Source of the DNA: RFSX01 sp964591455
GTDB lineage: Bacteria; Bacteroidota; Bacteroidia; Chitinophagales; Saprospiraceae
DNA: 64,000 nt
NCBI GenBank assembly: GCA_964591455.1
Contig: CAZQDZ010000003.1
Location: 62,001 to 126,000, forward strand
Direction: 5' to 3'
Part shown: positions 8,660-17,413 of the stretch, piece after piece
Numbering within the stretch: the stretch's first letter is position 1
Layout: the number at the start of each line of letters is the position of its first letter
Notes under the pieces: model-generated
What the model was told of the DNA's origin: nothing
Databases searched by the model: none
Seen by the model: the letters and a program-made list of their open reading frames with translations, nothing else
Position numbers and translations under genes: made by a program

Positions 8660-10636
8660 ATGAGAGTATATACTAGCTTCAATGATCTCCCGGAATTAGA
8701 GGGTGTTGTCATAACCATAGGGTCATATGATGGTGTACATGCGGGGCATCAGCATATCCTCAAGCAATTATTTCAGACTGCTCACAAGCTAAAGACACAA
8801 AGCGTCTTGATGACATTCTATCCTCATCCTCGTCAAGTACTTTTTCCAGATGATGATTCATTACAACTATTGACTACTAAGGATGAAAAGGTGCAGATAT
8901 TAAGTGATCTAGGCGTGGATATTTTAGTAATCGTACCATTCACAACCGCCCTATCTCAATTGTCTCCCGAAGATTATCTCAAAGACATATTAATCAGAAA
9001 TTTCAATCCATCAGTAATCATTATTGGATATGACCACAAGTTTGGTAATGGAAGAGCTGGTGATATACATTTTCTTAAAGAACAGCGAAAAAGTTACAAT
9101 TATCACTTGGAAGAAATATCAGAGCAGCAGGAGAAAGAGATCAAGATAAGCTCTACAAGAATTCGTAACTATCTTTTGCAAGGCGATTTAGAAAATGCCA
9201 ATCTTCTTCTGGGACGACCTTATGCTATTACTGGAGAAGTTATTCATGGACGTCATCTGGGGAAAGAAATAGGTTATCCTACTGCTAATATTAAGGTAAT
9301 TAGTAAAGCTAAGCTTATCCCTATGGATGGCATATACGTTTGTTATATCCACATAGACAACAGACGTTGTAAGGGGATGATGTATATAGGAGATATACCT
9401 ACTATAAATGAGGATAATCCTAAGACGATAGAAGTAAACATTTTTGAATTTGACCGTGACATATATGGTTCAGTGGTCACTATAGAACTACTATCTTTCA
9501 TTCGACATGATATTAAGTTTAGTGGACTTGAGGCACTGACCTTGCAACTTGCAAAAGATGAGGAAGCAAGTAAGGCCTATTTTGAAGGCCAGAATTCTAA
9601 AAAAAAAAGTTGCAAAACCACAGTAGCTATACTTGGTTATAATTCTGCGACGCTTATTAGAACTTACCTTCCTTCATTGATGCAATATTCAGATGAAGAC
9701 TCACAGTTGCTATTCATAGATAATGCAAGTACTGATCAAAGTTTAGATATTCTCGAAAGTGAATTCAGAGAAATAAACGTTCTTAAGCTGAAAGAGAATT
9801 TTGGATATGCAGGTGGTTATAACGAGGGGCTTAAAGGAATTACTTCCACATATATTGTTTTGGTAAATTCTGATATAAGGGTCAGCGAAAATTGGCTTTA
9901 TCCACTGGTTGAGTTTATGGATGCGAATCCAGACTATGGAGCTGCGATGCCCAAGATCTTATCAGATTCAGAAAATGAAAGTTTTGAATATGCAGGCGCT
10001 TCGGGAGGATTTCTGGATTCATTATCTTATCCATATTGTAGAGGTAGAATATTTGATACCATAGAGAAAGATGAGGGGCAATATGATAATATTGCTGATG
10101 TGGATTGGGTAAGTGGTGCTGCCTTTATAATACGACGAACTTTGTTCGAAGAACTTGGTGGATTTGACCAGAGTTATTTTGCACACCAAGAGGAGATAGA
10201 TTTATGTTGGCGAATTAGAAGACGAGGTTACAAGCTAGCAGTCATACCTTCTTCGTTAGTCTATCATCTAGGAGGTGGCACTTTGGATTACTCTAACAGT
10301 AAGAAAGTCTATTTAAATTTCAGGAATAACTTGCTGATGATTGTAAAGAATGAAGAATTAAGTGTTCTATTTTGGAAAATTCCTTTACGTTTGTTTTTGG
10401 ATGGAATAGCTGGTGTGAAAATGTTGTTGGAGGGGTCGTTTGCTTCTTGTTGGGCGATTATAAAAGCACATTTTAGCTTTTATAGCCGCTTCTTTTCTGC
10501 TAGAAAGAAACACAAGTCTATTAGATCGGACAAGAAGTCAATTGCAAGATTAGGATTGCCTTCCATATTATGGACTTACCATGTCAGAGGAAAAAAGACT
10601 TTCAGAACAAGTAACTACCATAATGAAAAGAAATAG
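8660..10636 (+). CDS. ribF: RibF (riboflavin kinase/FAD synthetase) fused to GT2 glycosyltransferase
   Basis: 658 residues in one frame. Residues 1-310 are a complete RibF: nucleotidyltransferase motif GSYDGVHAGHQ at 21-31, SSTRIR at 164-169, the flavokinase motif GKEIGYPTAN at 201-210, and the usual RibF ending (FSGLEALTLQLAKDEEA). It makes FMN and FAD from riboflavin. From about residue 320 a family 2 glycosyltransferase begins (TTVAILGYNS), with a NSDI nucleotide-sugar motif near 403-406 and EEIDLCWR at 511-518, resembling rhamnosyltransferase-type enzymes of surface polysaccharides. The junction is a run of ten A at 9599-9608. A one-base length change there would split this into two overlapping genes, so it may be a real fusion, a slippage site or a homopolymer error. 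The stop overlaps the RluA gene. Confidence 0.85.
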   Translation: MRVYTSFNDLPELEGVVITIGSYDGVHAGHQHILKQLFQTAHKLKTQSVLMTFYPHPRQVLFPDDDSLQLLTTKDEKVQILSDLGVDILVIVPFTTALSQLSPEDYLKDILIRNFNPSVIIIGYDHKFGNGRAGDIHFLKEQRKSYNYHLEEISEQQEKEIKISSTRIRNYLLQGDLENANLLLGRPYAITGEVIHGRHLGKEIGYPTANIKVISKAKLIPMDGIYVCYIHIDNRRCKGMMYIGDIPTINEDNPKTIEVNIFEFDRDIYGSVVTIELLSFIRHDIKFSGLEALTLQLAKDEEASKAYFEGQNSKKKSCKTTVAILGYNSATLIRTYLPSLMQYSDEDSQLLFIDNASTDQSLDILESEFREINVLKLKENFGYAGGYNEGLKGITSTYIVLVNSDIRVSENWLYPLVEFMDANPDYGAAMPKILSDSENESFEYAGASGGFLDSLSYPYCRGRIFDTIEKDEGQYDNIADVDWVSGAAFIIRRTLFEELGGFDQSYFAHQEEIDLCWRIRRRGYKLAVIPSSLVYHLGGGTLDYSNSKKVYLNFRNNLLMIVKNEELSVLFWKIPLRLFLDGIAGVKMLLEGSFASCWAIIKAHFSFYSRFFSARKKHKSIRSDKKSIARLGLPSILWTYHVRGKKTFRTSNYHNEKK

Positions 10637-11351
10637 ATGGGACATATTATTTGAAGACGACCACCTTATTGTACTCAATAAGCCAGCTCGATTCTTGACC
10701 ATTCCAGATAGATATGATAAGACAAAACCATCTCTAATAGGTACACTCTCACTTAAGCGTGATAAAGTTTTTGTTAATCATAGATTGGATAAAGACACAA
10801 GTGGATTAATCCTATTTACTAAAACAGAAGAAGCACATAGAGCGGTTTCTTTGGATTTTGAAAATCGTGATTTAGAAAAGCATTATAAAACTATAGTACA
10901 TGGGGTGCCTACTGAAGAGATTGGTCTAATAAACCTACCTACAGCACCAAGAAAAGGTCGCGGAAAAGGAATGGTCGTAAGTAATGATGGGAAAGAGACA
11001 CTTACGAAGTATCGTGTATTAGAAAACTATGGTAGGTATTCCCTTTTAGAAGTCAAAATCATGACTGGAAGGCAGCACCAAATAAGGGTGCATATGCGTG
11101 CCATAGGGTGTCCTGTGGTATGCGATAAACTCTATGGTGATGGAGAACCATTTTATTTATCCAATATTAAAAAGCGGATGCACTTTTCTGGAGAGAAAGA
11201 AGAGCGACCATTATTGAGCAGGGTTGGTTTGCATGCCACAAAATTACAGTTGAAACATCCGATTTCGAGAGAAGTGAATGAATTTGAATCACCCCTGCCA
11301 AAAGACATGAAAGCGGTTATCCATCAATTAGCTAAATTATCCAAGGCTTAA
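10623..11351 (+). CDS. RluA family pseudouridine synthase
   Basis: 242 residues from the ATG at 10623; an in-frame ATG at 10581 would add 14 residues deep inside the preceding gene and is less likely. The catalytic motif HRLDKDTSG lies at 53-61 with Asp56 as nucleophile, followed by the RluA-type GRQHQIRVHM motif. There is no N-terminal S4 domain, so it resembles the TruC/RluA-type rRNA or tRNA modifying enzymes; the exact target cannot be told. It overlaps the end of the RibF-glycosyltransferase gene by 14 bases and is probably in the same transcript. It is convergent with the ABC-F gene. Confidence 0.88.
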   Translation: MKRNRWDILFEDDHLIVLNKPARFLTIPDRYDKTKPSLIGTLSLKRDKVFVNHRLDKDTSGLILFTKTEEAHRAVSLDFENRDLEKHYKTIVHGVPTEEIGLINLPTAPRKGRGKGMVVSNDGKETLTKYRVLENYGRYSLLEVKIMTGRQHQIRVHMRAIGCPVVCDKLYGDGEPFYLSNIKKRMHFSGEKEERPLLSRVGLHATKLQLKHPISREVNEFESPLPKDMKAVIHQLAKLSKA

Positions 11352-11358
11352 AAAGTAA

Positions 11359-13266
11359 CTATTCGTCTAACTTGCTCACCCATTCGTCCCACTCTTCAGA
11401 TAGTTTTTCCAAGTCATTGTCTAGGGAAGATAATCTCTTTACTGAAGTAGCTCCTTCAGGAGATTTGTAAAAATCGGGATCTAGTAACTTGCTATGGATT
11501 TCATTCTTCTCATTTTCGAATTGGTCTATCTTCTTTTCTACCCTACTAATATTACGGTTTATCTTTTTGCGCTCTTCATAACTTAATGTACTCTCTTTCT
11601 TTTTAGCAGCAGTAGAGATGGAAGAAGCCTTTTTATTTTCTGTGGAGAATTCTCTAATGTCATCTACTTTTCGTCTTTCCAGCACATAATCCAAATCTCC
11701 TAGATGCTGTATTATTTTTTTGTCTCTAAATTCGTAAGTAACTTCTACTGTTCCCCTAAGTATATCTCTATCATGTGATACTATGATTAGCGTGCCAGGA
11801 TAGTCTTTAATGGCTGTTTTCAGTATTGACTTAGCATGAATGTCAAGGTGGTTCGTCGGCTCATCTAGGATTAGAAAGTTAGATTTCTGTGATACAAGAC
11901 AGGCCATGGATAGTCTTGATTTCTCTCCACCGCTTAGCACTGAGACCTTCTTTTCTGCATCTTCTCCAGAGAATGCAAAGGCACCTAGAATATGTCTGCA
12001 TTTGGTTTGTAATTCTGGATCCGCTTTGTCTTCTATTGTTTCCAAGACTGTTTTCTTGGTATCTAAAGTTTCTGCTTGCTCTTGAGCGAAATAGCTAACT
12101 AGCACATTATGACCAAGATTTACTTCACCTGAATTATATTTGAGTTGGCCAGCTATCATTTTTACCAAGGTAGATTTTCCTTGTCCATTTTGGCCTACAA
12201 ATGCTACTTTCTGCCCTCTCTCTATCTCTAATGAAACTTTATCTAAAACGAGTAAATCACCATAAGACTTGCTAGCGTCTTTGACAGTGGCAACTATTTT
12301 GCCAGGTTTATGGACGACAGGAAAGCTGATTTGTATCTTAGTGACATCATCCTCACTTAGTTCTAATCGCTCCATTTTGTCCAACTGCTTTTTCATGGAT
12401 TGGGCCATTTTGGTTTTTGTTGCCTTGGCCATGAACCTGGTAATCGTTCGCTCCTTTTCTTTGATAACCTTTTGTTGGTTGGTATATGCTTGTAGTTCTT
12501 TTTCTTTTCTAAGTGCCTTGCCATCTAGAAACTTCTTATAACTACCTTTAAAATCAAATACTTCTTTGTTGGCAAGCTCTAAAATTCTTGTAGCAACATT
12601 AGACATGAAATCTATGTCATGCGAAATGAATAAGATTGCTCCAGAGTAATTTTTAAGATACTTTTCAAACCATATCAAAGCCTCTATATCCAAGTGGTTG
12701 TCAGGCTCATCCAGCAACAGCAAATCTGGTTTTTGTAATAAGAGCTTAGACATTTGTATCCGCATTTTCCATCCACCAGATAATGTGGATATTTTATTCT
12801 GAAGTTGCTCTTCTTTAAATCCAAAACCCTTCAAGATTTTTGCAGTGTCTGCGTAGGGATTTGTAACATTCAGTGCGGACTGCTTCATGGATAATCGATC
12901 TAAGTCCTCTAATAATTTATTGACCTGAGTCTCTTCCTGTTCTGTTTGAAGTTTGTCGTTGATGTCAGAAATTTGTTTTTCTAGATCAAAGTATTCTTTA
13001 AAGCACTCAAGACAAGAATCTTGAATCGTTTTGTTCTCGTCAAAATCTAAGTGCTGCGACAAGTAGCCTATTTTAGTATCTTTTGGAATAGCTATGTCTC
13101 CTTCATCTGAAGACATTTCTTTCGTTATTATCTTAAAAAGCGTCGTCTTGCCTGCCCCATTCTTACCGACCAAAGCTACCTTATCACCTGGTGATATGAC
13201 AAAGGAGACTTTGTTGAAAATTTGGAAATCTCCAAAATGATGCGTGATATTTGAGAATGAATACAA
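11359..13266 (-). CDS. ABC-F family ATPase (ribosome-associated type)
   Basis: 635 residues with two ABC ATPase domains and no membrane segments. Domain 1 has Walker A GKNGAGKTT at 34-42, signature LSGGWKMR and Walker B LLLLDEPDNHLD; domain 2 has GQNGQGKST, LSGGEKSRLS and FLILDEPTNHLD. A linker of basic helices (about 240-300) separates them and a charged coiled coil forms the C-terminus, as in Uup/YbiT-type proteins that act on ribosomes. The first Walker B carries Asp where DEPTNHLD is usual. It is downstream of yqgE by 3 bases in the leftward fabD-yqgE run. Cytoplasmic; antibiotic resistance is not implied. Confidence 0.9.
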   Translation of the reverse strand: MYSFSNITHHFGDFQIFNKVSFVISPGDKVALVGKNGAGKTTLFKIITKEMSSDEGDIAIPKDTKIGYLSQHLDFDENKTIQDSCLECFKEYFDLEKQISDINDKLQTEQEETQVNKLLEDLDRLSMKQSALNVTNPYADTAKILKGFGFKEEQLQNKISTLSGGWKMRIQMSKLLLQKPDLLLLDEPDNHLDIEALIWFEKYLKNYSGAILFISHDIDFMSNVATRILELANKEVFDFKGSYKKFLDGKALRKEKELQAYTNQQKVIKEKERTITRFMAKATKTKMAQSMKKQLDKMERLELSEDDVTKIQISFPVVHKPGKIVATVKDASKSYGDLLVLDKVSLEIERGQKVAFVGQNGQGKSTLVKMIAGQLKYNSGEVNLGHNVLVSYFAQEQAETLDTKKTVLETIEDKADPELQTKCRHILGAFAFSGEDAEKKVSVLSGGEKSRLSMACLVSQKSNFLILDEPTNHLDIHAKSILKTAIKDYPGTLIIVSHDRDILRGTVEVTYEFRDKKIIQHLGDLDYVLERRKVDDIREFSTENKKASSISTAAKKKESTLSYEERKKINRNISRVEKKIDQFENEKNEIHSKLLDPDFYKSPEGATSVKRLSSLDNDLEKLSEEWDEWVSKLDE

Positions 13267-13269
13267 TGT

Positions 13270-13827
13270 CTAATTCTTATTTGGAGAGTTTGGAATTTTA
13301 GCAATGATACTATAGTTATCCCCTTTGTGCCCAAGCGCTTGTTCCCAAAGCTTGTTGACTGGTCTCTGAAAAGTGTAGTTAGCATACCAATCTGAAACTA
13401 TCCAACTGCCACTCTCGAGTTCAGTTTCAAGTTGGCCTTCTGACCACCCACTATATCCAATGTAGAATCGGATGTTATTATCCGTTATGAGACCATTATT
13501 AATAAGAGCAATTAGTTTCTCAAAATCTCCTCCCCAGTAGATGCTATTTTTTACTTTGATGCTGTTATCAAGTAAGTGACCTACATTATGTATATAGTGG
13601 ATAGTATCTGTGGCAACAGGTCCCCCGAAAAATACTTTGAAGTCTCCTTCAGCATCTATTGTAGGTATAAGTTCAGGGAGCTTTACTTTGATAACTTTAT
13701 TTTGGATTAAACCTACACTCCCTTCTTTGCCATGGTCTGTGATACCAATTACTGTCCTTTTGAAGTTGTCATCATCCATAAAAGGTTGAGCTATTAGAAT
13801 ATTCCCTGCGCTTACTTTTACTGCCAT
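13270..13827 (-). CDS. YqgE/AlgH family protein
   Basis: 185 residues of the DUF179 (YqgE/AlgH) fold. Recognisable parts are the opening AGNILIAQPFMDDDNFKRTV, GSVGLIQNK, FFGGPVATDT, and IGYSGWSEGQLETELESGSW. The fold is conserved in many bacteria but the biochemical role is not settled. It lies 8 bases downstream of fabD and 3 bases upstream of the ABC-F gene, so it is part of a leftward operon. Cytoplasmic; no signal peptide. Confidence 0.9.
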   Translation of the reverse strand: MAVKVSAGNILIAQPFMDDDNFKRTVIGITDHGKEGSVGLIQNKVIKVKLPELIPTIDAEGDFKVFFGGPVATDTIHYIHNVGHLLDNSIKVKNSIYWGGDFEKLIALINNGLITDNNIRFYIGYSGWSEGQLETELESGSWIVSDWYANYTFQRPVNKLWEQALGHKGDNYSIIAKIPNSPNKN

Positions 13828-13835
13828 GAGATCTG

Positions 13836-14705
13836 CTAATATTGATTGACAGTAAGAGATCTATCTATCTTCCTTACAAAACCGCTCAAAACTTTGGCTC
13901 CGAATTCTACGAACTCCGATTCACCGTCTGATATCATCTGCTTCATACTTTGAGTCCACATCACACTGTTGGTGAGTTGCCTTACGAGATTCTCTTTGAT
14001 TTGATTTGGGTCGGATTCTGCTTTGGCGTTGACGTTCTGATATATTGGTACTGTAGGATTACTGAATTTTGTCTCTTGGATAGCAGCAGAGAGCGCAGTC
14101 TGAGCTGATGCCATAAGTGGAGAATGAAATCCCCCATTGACTGGTAATAAGATGGCTCTTCTTGCACCTCTATCTTTGGCTACTTCCATTACTTGGTTAA
14201 CTCCCTCGTGAGATCCAGATATTACGACTTGACCAGGACAATTGAAATTGGCGGCAACTACAATTTCGTTCGCGTTTTGGCACAATTCAGTAATTAACTC
14301 ATCATCTAATCCAAGAATTGCAGCCATGGTACCATTTGTGTCATCACAGGCTTTTTGCATGGCTTCCGCTCGTAATGAAACAAGTTTGAGACCATCTTCA
14401 AAGGTTAGACACCCATTAGCCATTAGTGCTGTTAATTCTCCTAAGCTATGCCCCGCAACTGCAGTAAGATTATCTATATCACTTATTTTGAATCGAATAT
14501 ATGCATTGAGACATACTGCTGGTTGTGTAACGCTGGTTTTGAGTAAGTCTTCTTTAGTGCCATTAAACATGACATCTGATAGAGGAAACCCTAGAATCGT
14601 ATCTGCTTTTTCAAATAATTCTTTTGCTTGAGATGAACTATCATATAGTTCTTTACCCATGCCCTCAGTTTGGGAACCTTGTCCCGGAAATAAGAATACA
14701 GCCAT
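13836..14705 (-). CDS. fabD: Malonyl-CoA:ACP transacylase
   Basis: 289 residues. GQGSQ at 8-12 and GHSLGEL at 85-91 with nucleophile Ser87; the partner His is in NGGFHSPLM. The enzyme loads malonyl groups onto acyl carrier protein for type II fatty-acid synthesis in the cytoplasm. Length is normal for FabD. It is the first gene of the run fabD, yqgE, ABC-F, with folE 47 bases upstream on the same strand. Other fab genes are not in this window, so it sits apart from a fab cluster. Confidence 0.95.
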   Translation of the reverse strand: MAVFLFPGQGSQTEGMGKELYDSSSQAKELFEKADTILGFPLSDVMFNGTKEDLLKTSVTQPAVCLNAYIRFKISDIDNLTAVAGHSLGELTALMANGCLTFEDGLKLVSLRAEAMQKACDDTNGTMAAILGLDDELITELCQNANEIVVAANFNCPGQVVISGSHEGVNQVMEVAKDRGARRAILLPVNGGFHSPLMASAQTALSAAIQETKFSNPTVPIYQNVNAKAESDPNQIKENLVRQLTNSVMWTQSMKQMISDGESEFVEFGAKVLSGFVRKIDRSLTVNQY

Positions 14706-14752
14706 ATTAGCTAGTTAGGTTCAGAAAATAAAGGTAATGGCTTACCGTCTTA

Positions 14753-15337
14753 TTAGTTGATTAATCGTAAAAATTCGTTTCTGGTTTCTGCCTGCTCAAA
14801 GACACCAGTAAATGCAGATGTTGTTGTCATGGAATTTTGTTTTTCTACTCCTCTCATCATCATGCACATATGGGAGGCTTCTATGACAACCGCAACGCCT
14901 TGCGCATTTAAGGCATTCTGAATTGCATGAAGAATCTCATTTGTTAGTCGTTCTTGCACTTGCAATCTTCTGGCAAAAACATCTACGACTCTGGGTATTT
15001 TACTCAATCCCACGATATAGCCATTAGGTATGTAGGCTACATGTACTTTTCCGAAGAAAGGTAGCATATGATGTTCGCACAAGGAGTATAGCTCTATATC
15101 CTTGACTAATACCATATTATTATAATCTTCTTTGAACATGGCTCCAGTCAATATTTGAGTCGGGTCCATGTTGTAGCCCTGCGTCAGAAATTGCATTGCT
15201 TTAGCAGCCCTCTCAGGTGTTTTGACTATCCCTTCTCTCTTTATATCCTCTCCTATTCCTGTGAGAATTTTTGAAAAGTTATCTTTTAAGTCTTTGGTAA
15301 TAGATTCGTCATAAGATTCTGTCTTCTTATAGCTCAT
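14753..15337 (-). CDS. folE: GTP cyclohydrolase I
   Basis: 194 residues, the homodecameric type I enzyme that converts GTP to 7,8-dihydroneopterin triphosphate, the first step of tetrahydrofolate and related pterin synthesis. The zinc ligands are visible as Cys87 and His90 in SLCEHHMLPF and Cys158 in ASHMCMMMRG. The GLSKIPRVVDVFARRLQVQE segment is typical. It is transcribed leftward, 47 bases ahead of fabD. The region upstream (15338-15491) is shared with the divergent LytS gene. Confidence 0.95.
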   Translation of the reverse strand: MSYKKTESYDESITKDLKDNFSKILTGIGEDIKREGIVKTPERAAKAMQFLTQGYNMDPTQILTGAMFKEDYNNMVLVKDIELYSLCEHHMLPFFGKVHVAYIPNGYIVGLSKIPRVVDVFARRLQVQERLTNEILHAIQNALNAQGVAVVIEASHMCMMMRGVEKQNSMTTTSAFTGVFEQAETRNEFLRLIN

Positions 15338-15427
15338 TAATCCGCTTTAGATGAAAATTTCTATTCTAATTAACTGCGAACTTATGATTAAGTTTTGATA
15401 ATCAAGGTGACATCACCACATAAGATC

Positions 15428-15469
15428 TTTAGACTAAGGAAGTCGGATTTTTAGCCCAATTAGTCTAAA
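15428..15469. promoter_or_regulatory. 10-bp perfect inverted repeat between folE and the LytS-type gene
   Basis: TTTAGACTAA at 15428-15437 and its exact reverse complement TTAGTCTAAA at 15460-15469, separated by 22 bases. It lies 22 bases before the start of the histidine kinase and about 90 bases upstream of folE. There is no T-run directly after it, so it looks more like an operator or leader hairpin than a terminator. Role unknown. Confidence 0.4.
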
Positions 15470-15491
15470 CAAGCTTTGTTATTCCGAATAT

Positions 15492-16559
15492 TTGGAGCAA
15501 CTTTCAATTGTGAATTGGGTGGATTACAAGGATTTCAGAGAAGATTTGCTCAAAAGTAAAGGGTTTTTCCACTTTAGCTTTTGGGTGATGTTTTACTTCT
15601 TCATGGTACTTATCGATAAGACGGAGTACCCAATATGGTTCATATTGGTAGATAAACTAATGGATATCTCTTTTTATATCCTTATAGTTTATATAAATAT
15701 CCTCTATCTCATCCCGACTATACTCCAGAAGCGAAACTTGGTATTCTACATACTGAGTTTGATTTTATTTGTTCTTTTAGTGACGCCTATACATACACTA
15801 TCTACAATCATTCTATATCAGGACAGTCCAGAATTTATATCTGACATTTTAGAGAATAGGATAATAATTTTCCTAAGCTTATTGTTTGTTGGACTGACTT
15901 CTACAGGATATAAGGTGACCACTGACTGGCTCGGCTTACAAAACGAAAAAATAGAGTTGCAAAGCCAAAACTTACAATCTGAACTTAAGTTTCTAAAATC
16001 TCAAATCAATCCCCACTTTTTCTTCAATACATTGAATAACCTATATGCATTGACATTGAAGAAGTCAGATTTAGCGCCAGAAATAGTACTCCGATTGTCT
16101 GAAATGATGCGATATATGCTTTATGAAAGCAATGAAAAGGAAGTATCGTTAGAAATGGAAATCAAGAATGTAATCAACTATATTGAATTAGAAAGGCTTA
16201 GGCAAGGAGAACGATTTCAGATAAATTTTGATATTCAAGGCACCGCCAAACAGCAGAAAATTGCGCCATTGATGTTTATTCCCTTTTTAGAGAATTCGTT
16301 TAAGCATGGCATAGACAATCATATAAAGTCTGGATATGTGAATGCTCAGCTAATATTAGATGATGCATTAGTTAGTCTGGATATTAAAAACTCTAAACCT
16401 CAAGCAATCAAGCCCCAAATAAATAAAAACAAATCGGGTGGTATTGGATTGGAAAATGTCAAACGCCGGTTAAAAATTTTATATCCTGGTAAGCATGTCC
16501 TAAAAATCAATGATGCCTCTGATACTTACCATGTAGAACTAGAAATTAATTTGACTTAA
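15492..16559 (+). CDS. LytS-type sensor histidine kinase
   Basis: 355 residues from a TTG start; GTG at 15510 or ATG at 15588 are alternatives. Four to five hydrophobic segments lie in residues 25-145. The HisK domain follows, with phospho-acceptor His175 in SQINPHFFFNTLNNLY, a second block LSEMMRYMLYES, and an ATPase part with FLENSFKHGI and GGIGLENVKRRL. This is the LytS/YehU class that phosphorylates LytTR response regulators. The partner gene starts 20 bases downstream. The signal sensed cannot be read. A 10-bp inverted repeat lies just upstream. Confidence 0.9.
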   Translation: MEQLSIVNWVDYKDFREDLLKSKGFFHFSFWVMFYFFMVLIDKTEYPIWFILVDKLMDISFYILIVYINILYLIPTILQKRNLVFYILSLILFVLLVTPIHTLSTIILYQDSPEFISDILENRIIIFLSLLFVGLTSTGYKVTTDWLGLQNEKIELQSQNLQSELKFLKSQINPHFFFNTLNNLYALTLKKSDLAPEIVLRLSEMMRYMLYESNEKEVSLEMEIKNVINYIELERLRQGERFQINFDIQGTAKQQKIAPLMFIPFLENSFKHGIDNHIKSGYVNAQLILDDALVSLDIKNSKPQAIKPQINKNKSGGIGLENVKRRLKILYPGKHVLKINDASDTYHVELEINLT

Positions 16560-16579
16560 CAACAAAACGAAAATATTAT

Positions 16580-17290
16580 ATGCTCAAAGTAATGATTGTT
16601 GATGATGAACCACTGGCACATGATATTATAGAGAACTATATTGAGAAGATTCCAGATATGGAAGTAACAGCCAAGTGCGATAATGCTATTGCTGCCAATG
16701 AAGTATTGCAAAATGAAAAAGTAGACTTAGTCTTTTTGGACATTCAAATGCCACAGATGACTGGTATAGAATGGATTAAAAGTTTGACTAACCCGCCTAA
16801 GGTAATATTCACAACTGCATATGCTGAATACGCTGTAGAAGGATTTGACCTCAATGCAATAGATTATCTAATGAAACCTATTGCGTTTGATAGATTTCTG
16901 AAAGCTGTTAATAAAGTAAAGGATAGTTTGCAAGGTGAAATATCCACAGCTACTACTGCAGATGATTTCTTCTTTGTTAAAGCAGATAAGAAATTAATGA
17001 AAGTCCACTTCACAGAAATTTTGTATGTGGAAGGCCTCAAAGACTATGTGATTATAAAGAAGGATCAAGGAAGAGTAATTGCGTTGCAGACTATGAAGAG
17101 TCTGGAAGTAAAGTTGCCATCTGACATTTTCATGAGAGTGCACCGGTCGTACATTGTCAATATTCAGCAGATAAAAGCTGTTGTAGGAAACTCAATAGAA
17201 ATTTTAGAGAGCGGTAAACCAAAGCATATACCAATCGGTAAAAATTACAAAGAAGACTTACTGAAAATAGTGGAACAGAATAAACTGTGA
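16580..17290 (+). CDS. LytTR response regulator
   Basis: 236 residues. Receiver domain 1-120 with acidic pocket Asp8/Asp9, phospho-acceptor Asp54 in VFLDIQMPQM, and the conserved Lys in DYLMKPI. The LytTR DNA-binding domain occupies about 135-236 (FVKADKKLMKV, ILYVEGLKDYV, FMRVHRSYIVNI). It is the cognate partner of the upstream LytS-type kinase, 20 bases away. Such regulators bind pairs of short repeats; possible targets near here are not obvious. The 123 bases to the next gene hold nothing I recognise. Confidence 0.93.
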   Translation: MLKVMIVDDEPLAHDIIENYIEKIPDMEVTAKCDNAIAANEVLQNEKVDLVFLDIQMPQMTGIEWIKSLTNPPKVIFTTAYAEYAVEGFDLNAIDYLMKPIAFDRFLKAVNKVKDSLQGEISTATTADDFFFVKADKKLMKVHFTEILYVEGLKDYVIIKKDQGRVIALQTMKSLEVKLPSDIFMRVHRSYIVNIQQIKAVVGNSIEILESGKPKHIPIGKNYKEDLLKIVEQNKL

Positions 17291-17413
17291 TCCTTTGACT
17301 TGATTCTTTAAAATAGCACCAGTCCTCTGCATAACCAAGGCATTCATCTACCTGGTAAATTATTTGTAGTGGCAATAAGAATATGATATTTAAAGCCTAA
17401 CATAGAAGTTTAT

